The position numbers were made by a program, and so were the translations under genes. The notes below the pieces were generated by a model. The model was not told where the DNA came from, ran no database searches, and saw only the letters and a list, made by a program, of their open reading frames with translations. 64,000 bases of DNA from Nocardia sp. NBC_00416. Lineage in GTDB: Bacteria; Actinomycetota; Actinomycetes; Mycobacteriales; Mycobacteriaceae. Of the stretch, positions 8,420-17,209 are shown piece by piece. The first letter of the stretch is position 1. Each line of letters opens with the position of its first letter. The DNA lies in the NCBI RefSeq assembly GCF_036032445.1, contig NZ_CP107932.1, positions 7,008,501 through 7,072,500 of the forward strand, read 5' to 3'.

Positions 8420-10054
8420 TTGCCGCGCAACGATTCCTCGGCGAGCACCGTCGAGTCGCCGTCCCCGGCGGTCGGGGACGCGCCTGTCCGGGATGCGTCG
8501 TCCGGGACCGGCGCCGCGCCGCCGCCCGTTCCCGGCCGGTTCGCGCGGTCCGCTCTACTGCTCACGGTGTTCGTATGCGCCGCGTGCGGACTGGTGTACG
8601 AACTGTCCCTGGTGACGCTGGGCAGCTATCTGATCGGTGACACCGCGACCCAGGCGTCGATCACGCTGAGTGTGATGGTCTGCGCCATGGGGGTCGGCGC
8701 ACTGGCCGCGAAACCGCTGCGGCGGCTGGCGGCCCCGGCGTTCGTCGCGGTCGAACTGGCTCTCGCGCTGGTGGGCGGGCTCTCGGTGCTCGGCTTGTAC
8801 GCCGCCTACGCCTGGCTCGATCTCTACACGGCGGCGCTCGTGGCGGCGGCGGCGCTGATCGGCGCGCTGGTGGGCGCCGAGATCCCGCTGCTGATGGAGA
8901 TGCTGCAGCGCATCCGGAAACAGGAGGCGGGCAGCGCGGTCGCCGATCTGTTCGCGGCGGATTATGTCGGCGCCCTGCTCGGTGGTTTGGCGTTCCCGTT
9001 CCTGCTGCTACCGGTGTTCGGGCAGATCCGCGGCAGTCTGATCGTCGGGGTGGTGAACGCGGTCGCCGGGCTGGTGCTGGTTCTCGTCTGGTTCCGTGGC
9101 GATCTGTCCCGGTGGGCGAAGGCGGCTTTCGGCGCGGTCACCCTGCTGGTCGCGGCGGTGCTGATCGGCAGCTACGTCTACGCCGACCGGTTCGAGGCGA
9201 CCGCGCAGCAGGCGCTGTTCGCGTATCCGATCGTCTGGCAGCGCCAGACCGAATACCAGAAGATCGTGCTCACCGAATCCGTTTCGCCCTTCGGGACCCG
9301 CGATACCCGGCTCTTCCTCAACGGCGACCTCCAGTTCTCGTCGGTGGACGAATACCGATACCACGAGGCGATGGTGCACCCCACCCTCGCCGGGACGCGG
9401 AAGAATGTGCTGGTCATCGGCGGTGGTGACGGTCTCGCGTTACGGGAGATCCTCGAGTATCCGGATGTGGACACCGTCACCCTGGTGGAACTCGACCCGG
9501 CCATGATCGAACTCGCTCGCACGGATTCGCGGCTCACCGAACTCAATCGGCACTCCTTCGCCGACCCCCGCGTACGGGTGGTCACCGCCGACGCGTTCGC
9601 CTGGCTGCGTACCGCGGAATCCGAATACGACGCCGTCATCGTCGACCTGCCCGATCCGGACCAGACCTCCATCGCCAAGCTCTACTCCACCGAGTTCTAC
9701 GCGATGACCGCCCGGGTGCTGGCGCCCGGCGGAACCATGGTGGTGCAGGCCGGTTCGCCGTTCTTCGCCCCGCATTCGTTCTGGTGCATCGCGGCGACCG
9801 TCCGCACGTCGGGGCTGAACATTCTTCCGTACCACGTGGACGTGCCGAGTTTCGGCGACTGGGGCTTCGTCCAGGCCACCCGTGACCCCGAACCGGAGCT
9901 CGCCCTGGACCCGCCCGTGCCGCCGCGGTCGATCGATCAGCAGAGCCTGCCGGCGGCCACGGTTTTCGCGCCGGACCGCCGGGACACCGGCGAACAGCCG
10001 TCGACGCTCATGCATCCGACGATCCTCGACCTCGCCCGCAAAGAGTGGGTGTAG
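8420..10054 (+). CDS. membrane-bound polyamine aminopropyltransferase (spermidine-synthase-like)
   Basis: A 544-residue fusion of an integral membrane region (about seven helices, residues 35-270) with a cytosolic spermidine-synthase fold (about 290-500). The catalytic half shows VIGGGDGLALREIL (nucleotide-binding loop), VELDPAM (the acidic residue binding the cofactor ribose), DAFAWL and VDLPDP (the catalytic Asp region of aminopropyltransferases). It should transfer the aminopropyl group of decarboxylated SAM, but no SAM decarboxylase is nearby, so donor and acceptor are unproven. The TTG start directly follows the DUF350 stop, so translation is probably coupled. Confidence 0.85.
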   Translation: MPRNDSSASTVESPSPAVGDAPVRDASSGTGAAPPPVPGRFARSALLLTVFVCAACGLVYELSLVTLGSYLIGDTATQASITLSVMVCAMGVGALAAKPLRRLAAPAFVAVELALALVGGLSVLGLYAAYAWLDLYTAALVAAAALIGALVGAEIPLLMEMLQRIRKQEAGSAVADLFAADYVGALLGGLAFPFLLLPVFGQIRGSLIVGVVNAVAGLVLVLVWFRGDLSRWAKAAFGAVTLLVAAVLIGSYVYADRFEATAQQALFAYPIVWQRQTEYQKIVLTESVSPFGTRDTRLFLNGDLQFSSVDEYRYHEAMVHPTLAGTRKNVLVIGGGDGLALREILEYPDVDTVTLVELDPAMIELARTDSRLTELNRHSFADPRVRVVTADAFAWLRTAESEYDAVIVDLPDPDQTSIAKLYSTEFYAMTARVLAPGGTMVVQAGSPFFAPHSFWCIAATVRTSGLNILPYHVDVPSFGDWGFVQATRDPEPELALDPPVPPRSIDQQSLPAATVFAPDRRDTGEQPSTLMHPTILDLARKEWV

Positions 10055-10058
10055 GAGC

Positions 10059-11219
10059 TCACACGGGCGGTTCCCAGGACAGCACCGGTCCGAGGGCGCG
10101 CAGGGCGGCGGCGTCCGGGGTCAGCCGCAGCACGGTGTTGCGCACCAGGGCGACCGGCGGCCAGGACATCTGGAGTGCGGCGCCCATCCTGCGGGACAGC
10201 CGGACCAGCGGTTGTACGCGGGCGCGGCGAGTCCGATCGTATTCGGCCAGGGCGGCCGGAATGTCCGGGATCCGGTCGAGCAGCGCCGCGAGCGTGACGG
10301 CATCCTCGACGGCCAGGTTCGCTCCCTGCCCCAGATTCGGGGTCATGGCGTGCGCCGCGTCCCCCAGCAGTGCCACCCGCTCCCGGACATAGGTGGCCGG
10401 CGGCGGCAATTCGTAGATATCGTGGCGCAGGACCGCGTCCGGGTCGGCCGCGGCGAGCAGCGCCGGGATCGGATCGTGCCAGTCGTGGAAGCGGCGGTTC
10501 ATCTCGGCGAGTTCGCCGTCGGGACTGCGCTGTCCCGCGGGAAGATTCGCGGAGCCGAACATGTACACCCGGCCGTCGCGCAGCGGGGCGATCCCGAAAC
10601 GCCGGCCCCGGCCCAGGGTCTCCCCGCCCGAATCGATCGGCGCGGCCGGGCTGACGATGGTCCGCCAGGCGGTGTATCCGGCGTAGACCGGCGGTCGCGA
10701 ATCCGGCCACAGCGTCGTCCGGATCGTGCTGTTGACACCGTCGGCGCCCAGCACCAGATCGGCCTCGCTGAGGCCGCGACTGTGCTGTACTCGGACTCCG
10801 GCGCCGGTCGTTTCCACCGAATGCACTGTCGCGCCGAAATGCGGCGAGTCCGGTCCGAGCGCGTCGCGCAGGATCTCCGACAGTCGGGTGCGGTGGATGA
10901 CCACCAGATTCCCATAACGGTGGCGTAGTTCGGCGATATCGGTGCGCACCAGCCAGCGGCCGGCGGTATCGCGCATACCGCCCTCGGTCGCCGCCAGGGA
11001 CTGCTCGCGCACCGCGGCGCCGACTCCGACGGCGTCCAGGCCACGTAAACCGTTGGGCCACAGGCTGAGTCCCGACCCGGCGGGTTCCGGCCCGGCGGCC
11101 CGTTCCAGGATCTCCACCCGCCAGCCGCGCCGCCGCAACGCCACCGCCGCGGTGAGACCCGCGATTCCGGCGCCCACAATGACGGCGCGCCGGTCGGCGT
11201 GGTTCGGATCCGTGGCCAT
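10059..11219 (-). CDS. FAD-dependent monooxygenase (aromatic hydroxylase type)
   Basis: About 386 residues of the p-hydroxybenzoate-hydroxylase-like family. The N-terminal dinucleotide-binding motif is VGAGIAGLTAAVAL, the mid-protein DG motif is LVLGADGVNS, and the second FAD motif is LLGDAAHAMTPNLGQGANLAVEDA. No membrane segment is seen. The ATG at 11219 is preferred over the GTG at 11222 because GGAGG lies about 6 bases upstream. The substrate is unknown; no linked pathway gene is adjacent. Confidence 0.85.
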   Translation of the reverse strand: MATDPNHADRRAVIVGAGIAGLTAAVALRRRGWRVEILERAAGPEPAGSGLSLWPNGLRGLDAVGVGAAVREQSLAATEGGMRDTAGRWLVRTDIAELRHRYGNLVVIHRTRLSEILRDALGPDSPHFGATVHSVETTGAGVRVQHSRGLSEADLVLGADGVNSTIRTTLWPDSRPPVYAGYTAWRTIVSPAAPIDSGGETLGRGRRFGIAPLRDGRVYMFGSANLPAGQRSPDGELAEMNRRFHDWHDPIPALLAAADPDAVLRHDIYELPPPATYVRERVALLGDAAHAMTPNLGQGANLAVEDAVTLAALLDRIPDIPAALAEYDRTRRARVQPLVRLSRRMGAALQMSWPPVALVRNTVLRLTPDAAALRALGPVLSWEPPV

Positions 11220-11323
11220 CACTACCTCCGATCTCGAAGCCGCACTGTCCGGACTCGGCTCGATTATCGCCGGTGCCGCCCGGTTCCCCCGCAGCGCGGT
11301 CGCGCGCTACCGGCGTGCCCCGA

Positions 11324-12859
11324 TCAGCGGGTCGAGGTCGGCGCGGTGGGGGTCGGCGGCGTGGACGGGGTCGGTGTGGCACCGGACGGCGTGGCCGGTG
11401 CCGACGCCGACGAAGTGGCGATGGTGCTGCCCTGGGAATCGGCCTTCTCGGTGGTCGCGCTGCCCGACGCCGCGGCGGAACCGGTCGGCTCACCGCTACC
11501 GGTGCTTTCGGGGGCGGTCGTCGTCGGCGGTGTGGTCGTGGTGGGTGTGGTCGTGGTGGGCCGGGTGGTTTCGGGTGTGGTCGAGGTCGCCGGAGTGGAC
11601 GAGGAAGGGGCGGCGGTGGTGGTCGGCGGCGCGGCGACACTGGTGGTCGGAAGCGGTGGCGCGAGCGGCGGGGCGGGTTGCGGTTCGGCCGCCGGGCCCT
11701 CGGTGGGCGCGGTAGGAACGCTCTCCGCGACGGCGGTACCCGGTAGGACCGGCGGCGCGGCCGGAATCGTGGTGGTAGCTCTCGGTACGGTGTGCGGCGC
11801 TGGTTCCGGCACCGGGAGCCGAGGCGCGGGTGCGGGTTCGGGGGCCGGTTCGGCGACCGCCGGGCCCGGCACCACGGTCGCCGATGCCGAGGGGGGCGCC
11901 GGCGGCGCGGGCGCATCGGTGACCGTCGCGGTGCCGTCCCTGGTCAGTGCGAGCGCGGACCCGCTCACCAGCGCGAAGACCAGTGCCGCGACAGCGATCC
12001 CGGCCCGTGGCGTCCGCCGCGGCTCGGGCGGCGCGACAGCCGGAGGCAGCAACGCCTGCTGTGCCGCGGCGGCGAGTTCACCCGCCGAGCTGTACCGTTC
12101 GTCCGGTTTCTTCGCCATTCCCTGGGCGATCACCGCGTCGAACGCGGGCGGCAGACCCGCGGCCGAGGGCAGTGGCGGCCGATCGGTGAGATGCGCGGCG
12201 ATCTGCCGCTCCACACTGTCCCCGAGATACGGTTTCGTCCCCGCCAGGCATTCGTACAGCACGCAGGCCAGGGAGTACACATCCGAGCGCGCGTCCGTCT
12301 GGTCCAGCGTGAGTCGTTCCGGCGCCATATAGGCCAGCGTCCCGATCATCGTGCCGGCCCGGGTGAGCGTGGTGTCCTGACCGCTGCGGGCGATCCCGAA
12401 ATCGATCAGATACGCGAAGTCCTCCGGCGTGACCAGAATATTGGACGGTTTCACATCCCGATGCAGCACGCCGCCGGTGTGCGCGGCGTCCAGGGCGGCC
12501 GCGATCTGAGTGATCACCGCGACCGCTTCGGCGGGGCCGAGCGTCCCCTTGTCCGTGAGCACAGTGGCCAGGTTGGGGGCCTCGACCAGACGCATCTCCA
12601 GGAACAGGCGGCCCTCGATCTCGCCGAAATCGTGGATCGGCACGATATGCGGTTCGTGCAGCCGGGCCACCAGCTGGGCTTCGCGCTGGAAGCGCCGACG
12701 GTACACCTTGTCCTGCGCGAACTCCGCCGACAGCACCTTCACCGCCACCATGCGCTCGGTGCCGGTGTCGTAGGCGCGGTGGACTTCCCCCATGGCGCCG
12801 GCCCCGAGTGGATCGAGCAGTCGGTAACGACCGAACTCTGTACCTTCCACACCTTCCAC
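11324..12859 (-). CDS. membrane Ser/Thr protein kinase (PknB/PknH type)
   Basis: A 511-residue receptor-like kinase. The N-terminal catalytic domain has the Gly-rich loop GAGAMGEV (19-26), Lys41, HRDVKPSN (133-140), DFG (153-155) and APE (179-181). One membrane helix (about 292-311, GIAVAALVFALVSGSALAL) is followed by about 190 residues extremely rich in Pro, Thr, Ser and Ala outside the membrane. No PASTA repeats are visible, so the sensor part is an unstructured, wall-spanning tail. It starts with GTG (12859); no clear ribosome site is seen. It lies next to a subtilase gene on the same strand. Confidence 0.9.
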   Translation of the reverse strand: MEGVEGTEFGRYRLLDPLGAGAMGEVHRAYDTGTERMVAVKVLSAEFAQDKVYRRRFQREAQLVARLHEPHIVPIHDFGEIEGRLFLEMRLVEAPNLATVLTDKGTLGPAEAVAVITQIAAALDAAHTGGVLHRDVKPSNILVTPEDFAYLIDFGIARSGQDTTLTRAGTMIGTLAYMAPERLTLDQTDARSDVYSLACVLYECLAGTKPYLGDSVERQIAAHLTDRPPLPSAAGLPPAFDAVIAQGMAKKPDERYSSAGELAAAAQQALLPPAVAPPEPRRTPRAGIAVAALVFALVSGSALALTRDGTATVTDAPAPPAPPSASATVVPGPAVAEPAPEPAPAPRLPVPEPAPHTVPRATTTIPAAPPVLPGTAVAESVPTAPTEGPAAEPQPAPPLAPPLPTTSVAAPPTTTAAPSSSTPATSTTPETTRPTTTTPTTTTPPTTTAPESTGSGEPTGSAAASGSATTEKADSQGSTIATSSASAPATPSGATPTPSTPPTPTAPTSTR

Positions 12860-12947
12860 GAGCTACGGATACCACATCCTGTGATCGATGACAGCACCCC
12901 ATCACCGCGGGTGAGTGTGGAATCACCCAGCGAGAAGGACTTTTCCG

Positions 12948-13205
12948 CTAACGATCGGGCTCGTCTCGCCCCATGGATTCACGCTCCACGGATTCGACGG
13001 GAGGGTCCGCGAACACGGTGGCCGCGGTATCGGCGGCCAGGCGCGCGGCCGCGGTCGCGTGGACGCGCAGCGCGAACCGGCCGGTGTCGGGGTCGAGCGC
13101 GATCAGCCCGTATTCACCGTCGACCTCGTCCTCGCGCAGACCCAGTTCGCGCAGCGCGTCGGCCAGCACCGAACCGGGGGGCAGTGCGACGGTCAGCAAT
13201 GGCAT
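12948..13205 (-). CDS. small acidic hypothetical protein after the subtilase
   Basis: About 85 residues (ATG at 13205, or GTG at 13208). The N-terminal third (PLLTVALPPGSVLADALRELGLREDEVD) and a DTGRFALRV strand suggest a small alpha/beta domain. I do not recognise the family. It begins about 10 bp after the subtilase stop on the same strand, so the two are probably co-transcribed. It could bind or regulate the protease, but this is only context. Confidence 0.6.
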   Translation of the reverse strand: MPLLTVALPPGSVLADALRELGLREDEVDGEYGLIALDPDTGRFALRVHATAAARLAADTAATVFADPPVESVERESMGRDEPDR

Positions 13206-13214
13206 CACCCCAGG

Positions 13215-14528
13215 TTACGCGCGGGCCGCGACCTTCTGCAGTTCCGCGAGCAGGGCCCCGGGCTCGACGATGCCGTAGCCGTAGTCGTAGTCGAATCCGG
13301 TGCCGGCCCGGTCGGTCGCGGTGCGCTGCAGCAGTTCCCGCAATCGGGCCGGCGGCAGCTCGGTGGCCGACCACCGGGTGCGGATCGCGGCGACCACTCC
13401 GGCCAGTACGGGGCAGGCGGTGGAGGTGCCGGTATCCGGAACATCGGCGCCGAAAGCGGTGGAGCCGAGGAAATGGGAGTAAGCACAGAGATCGGGTTTG
13501 CGCTCGGAGAGCCGTCCGGGACCCTGCGAGGAATACCCGACGCGTTGTTTACCCGTATCGACACCGGCCACCGACAGCGCGTTCGGATGTGAGTTCGCAC
13601 CGGTGATCGGCCGCTCGGGGTAGGCGCAGCGCCCGTCCGGGCAGTCGCGGCCGCAATTGCCGGCCGCGAAGAGGATATCGGCGCCCGCCGCGTCCAGCGA
13701 GCCGATGATGATGTTGAAAGGGTGATCCGGATTGTCGGAGTAGTTGCCCGGATCGCCGACCGGGAAATCCCACTGCGGCGCGAACGACCCCCAGCTGTTG
13801 CTGATCACCAGGGCCCGGCGGTCGGCGGGTTGCTCGGTCAGCACGGTGCGCAGGTGGGCGAAGGCGGCCAGGGCGTCGGAGAGCAGGCCGTCCATCCGGC
13901 TGCCGCCGGACCGCGTGCTCTGCAGCAACGGGATATCGAGGAAGGCGGCGGCCGGCGCGGCGATCATGGCGTCGAATGCGCACATGGTGCCGTGGTCGAC
14001 GGGGAATTGTCCCGCGGTGCCCACGACTCCCGCGGGGTTCCAGCTGCGGGCCGCGTCGATCGCGATGGCGGCGCCGCTGACCTGACCCACCTTCGCGGCG
14101 TTGATCCCGGTGTCCAGGACGGCCAGTGCGACCCCTGCGCCGGTCAGTCCGGCGGCGGCGAGTTCGTCGCGTCCGAGCAGGGCGGCCACCTCCTGCCAGG
14201 TGCCCACCGGTCCGGTGTCGCCGCAGGTGAGTACCGGCTCGATCAGTGGATCGGCGAATATGCCGGTCACACCCGGTGCGCCGGAGACCGCCGCGCGGGC
14301 GGCCGGGTCGCCGTCGGGGATCTCCCCGCGCACCAGGTACGAGCCGCCATCCGGGCGCGAAGCATCGCTCACCGCGGTGCTCGGTGGCAGCGCGACCGGG
14401 CCGAAGGCGGTGTCGAGAGTGAATCCCGGTACCTCGCCGGTGATTTCGGCGGCGGAGATACCGGCCGCGGATGTGGTTGCGGCGGAGATCAGTTCGGGTT
14501 CGGGGCGGAGCTCGATCACGACTCGCAT
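13215..14528 (-). CDS. S8 family serine peptidase (subtilase) without a signal peptide
   Basis: About 437 residues from the ATG at 14528 (MRVVIELRP). The subtilisin triad is visible: Asp139 in AVLDTGIN, His179 in VDHGTMC and Ser369 in DTGTSTACP, with the oxyanion Asn291 in AAGNCG. About 125 residues precede the catalytic core. They look like a structured domain, not a secretion signal, and no membrane anchor is present, so the enzyme seems cytosolic unless exported by another route. It is not a mycosin: there is no C-terminal membrane helix. The frame stays open upstream to 14564. Confidence 0.85.
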   Translation of the reverse strand: MRVVIELRPEPELISAATTSAAGISAAEITGEVPGFTLDTAFGPVALPPSTAVSDASRPDGGSYLVRGEIPDGDPAARAAVSGAPGVTGIFADPLIEPVLTCGDTGPVGTWQEVAALLGRDELAAAGLTGAGVALAVLDTGINAAKVGQVSGAAIAIDAARSWNPAGVVGTAGQFPVDHGTMCAFDAMIAAPAAAFLDIPLLQSTRSGGSRMDGLLSDALAAFAHLRTVLTEQPADRRALVISNSWGSFAPQWDFPVGDPGNYSDNPDHPFNIIIGSLDAAGADILFAAGNCGRDCPDGRCAYPERPITGANSHPNALSVAGVDTGKQRVGYSSQGPGRLSERKPDLCAYSHFLGSTAFGADVPDTGTSTACPVLAGVVAAIRTRWSATELPPARLRELLQRTATDRAGTGFDYDYGYGIVEPGALLAELQKVAARA

Positions 14529-14622
14529 GCCCGCAATAGTGCCCCGCGGATCCGCGAACGGCAATCCGTGTACGGGTGCGGGCGGGGCGAGCGGGCGGGG
14601 CGCCGTTTCGCGGGCGGAACCG

Positions 14623-15063
14623 TCAGCCGCCGAAAAAGCCCTGGTTACGGCGTTGGTTCAGTTCGATCAGCTCTTCCTCGGACAGTTCGTCGTCGGGATC
14701 GGCGTACCGGGTGGGTCGGGGCTCGACCGGCGGCGGTACCGGGCGGGGCTTGTCGACGGCGTCGCCGAAGGCTTCGGCGACCGCGGTGAGGCGCGGGTCG
14801 GCGGTGATGATGTCCATCTGTTCCCGCACATTGTCGCGCGCGGCCGTGAGCGCCTCCTGCGCGAGCTGGGTGATGAGCTGCCCGAGCTCGGCGCCGTACG
14901 GGGTGACGGACTGGTCGATCCGGACCGATTCGAGTGTGCCGTCGGCCCGGACCTGCACGGCGACACCGTAACGGCCGGCACTGCCGGTATCGGTCAGCAG
15001 CGCGCGCTGGACGGCCTCGAGCTGCCCGCTGATCGGATCGATATCGCCGGAATTCGGTGGCAC
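14623..15063 (-). CDS. YbaB/EbfC family protein, divergent from an ESX cassette
   Basis: About 146 residues from the GTG at 15063 (an SD-like GGGGGAAG is about 11 bases upstream). The N-terminal region (YGVAVQVRADGTLESVRIDQS then AELGQLITQLAQEALTAARDNV) has the YbaB/EbfC strand-strand-helix pattern. The C-terminal 45 residues are a proline/acidic tail ending in NQGFFGG. It is divergent from the EspC-like/WXG genes at 15136, the usual partner arrangement in Nocardia and mycobacteria, so it may regulate or chaperone that module. Confidence 0.75.
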   Translation of the reverse strand: MPPNSGDIDPISGQLEAVQRALLTDTGSAGRYGVAVQVRADGTLESVRIDQSVTPYGAELGQLITQLAQEALTAARDNVREQMDIITADPRLTAVAEAFGDAVDKPRPVPPPVEPRPTRYADPDDELSEEELIELNQRRNQGFFGG

Positions 15064-15135
15064 ACGGAACTCGCTTCCCCCACGGACATGGAATCTTGCT
15101 GTGCTAGCGTAGCAACCCGTTCGGGGAGGTTCTGT

Positions 15136-15441
15136 ATGTCTGATCTGTATGTCGACGCACCTGCGGTGGAGGGGATGATCGGTGCCCTCGGCCAGTCCAA
15201 AACCGTGTTGGACGGTATACCCACGGAGAGCTTCGTCGCGCAGATCGAGCAGACCCTGCCCGGTTCCGGCCTCGGGCACGCCGTGATGCTCGCGGGGTTC
15301 CGGGCCCGCGCCAGCACCCGGGGCGCCGGTGGCCAGGTCCAGGAGATCTGCGATCGCGCCAAGGCCGATATCGGCGAATTCCTGCAGACCGAGCAACAGA
15401 ACGCCGCCGATGTCGCGAATGCCGGCGAGCCGCCGCGATGA
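15136..15441 (+). CDS. EspC/WXG100-like small ESX partner protein
   Basis: A 101-residue helical protein, size-matched to WXG100/EspC proteins. It opens MSDLYVDAPAVEGMIGALGQ, has a turn near QTLPGSGLGHAVMLAG and a second long helix to the end. A strict WXG is absent. GGGGAGG at 15123-15129 fixes the ATG at 15136. Its stop overlaps the next start (ATGA at 15438-15441), as expected for proteins that pair with the downstream effector before ESX export. Confidence 0.7.
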   Translation: MSDLYVDAPAVEGMIGALGQSKTVLDGIPTESFVAQIEQTLPGSGLGHAVMLAGFRARASTRGAGGQVQEICDRAKADIGEFLQTEQQNAADVANAGEPPR

Positions 15442-16619
15442 GTTCGCTACCACCGACCAAGACACAGGTCCGACTGTGGGATACCGCCAAACTCGGTGAA
15501 CAGGGTCAGGAATGGGCGCGGGCCGCGCAGACCGTGCACACCGAGCACGGGTCGGTGTCGCGGCAACTCGCGGACTCGCCGGGAATCTGGCGTGGGGACG
15601 CCGCCGACGCCATGCGGGTGAAAGGCGAAGAGACGCGGACCTCCCTGTCTTCGGTAGCCGGGGCCCTGGAACAGGCGGGCACGATAGTCACCCAGGCCGG
15701 ACCGAGCCTGTCCGCCGCGAAGACCGCCGCGGTGAACGCGATCGCGACGGCCGAGGGGGATCGGTTCGTGGTCGGGGACCAGGGTGATGTCGGCTTCACC
15801 AAGGAAATGCTGGCGTGGGTGCAGGGGGAACTCGGGATCGCGAGCTGGCAGTCGGCGTACTCGATTCTGTACAAACAGGCGAAGAAGCACGAAGAGGTGA
15901 TCAAGCCCGCCTTGCGGGCCGCGGGTGACGCCGCGGAAACCGTGCGGAACGCGCTGGACAAGGCTTTCGAGAACGTCAAATTGCCCGCCGGGTGGGAGCT
16001 GGAAGCGATCGTCACCGAGTATCAGGTGGAGGCTGATCCGGGTGGGATGGTCACCTGGCCGGAGGACGGGCTGCTCGGAATCGTCGCCGGTGCACTGGGC
16101 AAGGCCAAACAGGTCACCGTGGCCGAAGCCGAGATGCTGGATCAGCTCAGTCTGGTGGAGAAGGCCAAGTTCTACCAGCTCATGACCGAGGCAGAGGACA
16201 CCGCGCTCGGGGTGTACCCGGGCGACAAGGAACAGGACGATCAGACCGACGCCTTCCGCCACGCTTACTGGAATGCCTTGATGACTCAGGAGTTCGGTGA
16301 GGACTGGACGAAGGAGTACGGGTCCAAGCATGAGGGCAGACCTGATAACGCTGCCGTCCGCGAGGCTATGGACCTGCACAACAATGAGATCGGACGCAAT
16401 ATCGCGCTGCAGAATCCCGACGCGAGTCCGGAGGAACTGCAGCAGCTGGTGAAAGACGCGGTGGGGCGCGGCGATACCGTGGTCATCAATCAGGGCCACG
16501 AGTTGAGCTGGTCGGATGACGTGGCGATCGGCGACACCGTGGACTCGGATATCTTCAACGAGAACCCGAGATTCCTTCCGGGCGCCCCTCTACCCGACGA
16601 TAATCCGTCGACGAAATGA
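15438..16619 (+). CDS. putative ESX effector: WXG-like N-domain plus DUF6973-like domain
   Basis: A 393-residue protein in two parts. The N-terminal ~100 residues form a helical hairpin with a WRG turn at 51-53 (the WXG position), a type VII secretion feature. Residues about 230-350 carry a conserved set that I associate with DUF6973: DAFRHAYWN (271-279), KHEG (297-300) and MDLHNNEIGR (311-320). The clustered Asp, His and Glu look like metal or catalytic residues, but no activity is established by sequence. The order secretion domain, linker, C-terminal polar domain, then a small exported protein gene is that of toxin-immunity pairs. Confidence 0.7.
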   Translation: MSSLPPTKTQVRLWDTAKLGEQGQEWARAAQTVHTEHGSVSRQLADSPGIWRGDAADAMRVKGEETRTSLSSVAGALEQAGTIVTQAGPSLSAAKTAAVNAIATAEGDRFVVGDQGDVGFTKEMLAWVQGELGIASWQSAYSILYKQAKKHEEVIKPALRAAGDAAETVRNALDKAFENVKLPAGWELEAIVTEYQVEADPGGMVTWPEDGLLGIVAGALGKAKQVTVAEAEMLDQLSLVEKAKFYQLMTEAEDTALGVYPGDKEQDDQTDAFRHAYWNALMTQEFGEDWTKEYGSKHEGRPDNAAVREAMDLHNNEIGRNIALQNPDASPEELQQLVKDAVGRGDTVVINQGHELSWSDDVAIGDTVDSDIFNENPRFLPGAPLPDDNPSTK

Positions 16620-17164
16620 GATATCCAGCGAAGGGTCTGGTGAAGATGACTACCTCGAGTGGACGAGGATTCCGGGGGCTGCTGGCCGTGGGGGCGTCCG
16701 CGTTCGTGTTGGCGGCAGGCTCCGGGTGCGGTGTGGTTTTCGGTGAGCGTATCGAGGTCGGTCGGGACGATGCCGCGGTGGACGGTGCGTTCCAGCGGGT
16801 GCTGGATTCCCGGCAGCCCGCGCGACTCGGGGATGTGATGGCCGACGCGGATCTGCCGTTCGACTCCTGGGATCGGATGTATCGATTCTCTTCGTTGAAG
16901 GACGGTGACGAGTTGAATGCCGCGCTCGGGACCGACGTCTATTGGTCCGGTCTGCCGGGCGGTTCCGACTCCTCGGTGCAGATATTTCTGAACGAGGGCA
17001 GCGTCGTCCACGCTTTCGTCGATAATGTTCCGTCCTTCGGGGTGAGTCGTGACCACTACGCCACACCGGATTCGATGGTGACACCGGTGCAGCGGGAGCA
17101 GGGAAATCCGACCGGACCAGGGACCGAAACCTACTGGGGATTGGATATCGACGAGGCCGGCTGA
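16616..17164 (+). CDS. exported protein or lipoprotein, candidate immunity partner
   Basis: About 182 residues from the ATG at 16616, whose ATGA overlaps the effector stop; the ATG at 16646 would give a more standard signal peptide (MTTSSGRGFRGLLAVGASAF onward). The signal ends near AAGSGCG, a Cys-containing but imperfect lipobox. The mature domain (about 140 residues) is unrecognised, mixed alpha/beta with no enzyme motif. Coupling to the WXG-DUF6973 gene and export outside the membrane suggest an immunity or helper role. This is inference from position. Confidence 0.65.
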   Translation: MRYPAKGLVKMTTSSGRGFRGLLAVGASAFVLAAGSGCGVVFGERIEVGRDDAAVDGAFQRVLDSRQPARLGDVMADADLPFDSWDRMYRFSSLKDGDELNAALGTDVYWSGLPGGSDSSVQIFLNEGSVVHAFVDNVPSFGVSRDHYATPDSMVTPVQREQGNPTGPGTETYWGLDIDEAG

Positions 17165-17209
17165 TATCCGCGCGGGGTCTCGCTGCGGTCAGGCACCGGC
17201 CGCCGCGTC

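Noticed and set aside
9937..11916. 659-codon open frame on the minus strand
   Set aside because: Same strand but other frame than the FAD monooxygenase and kinase; the translation is an Arg/Pro run without motifs.
13215..14528. Mycosin (ESX protease mycP)
   Set aside because: No signal peptide, no C-terminal membrane helix and no esx core genes adjacent.
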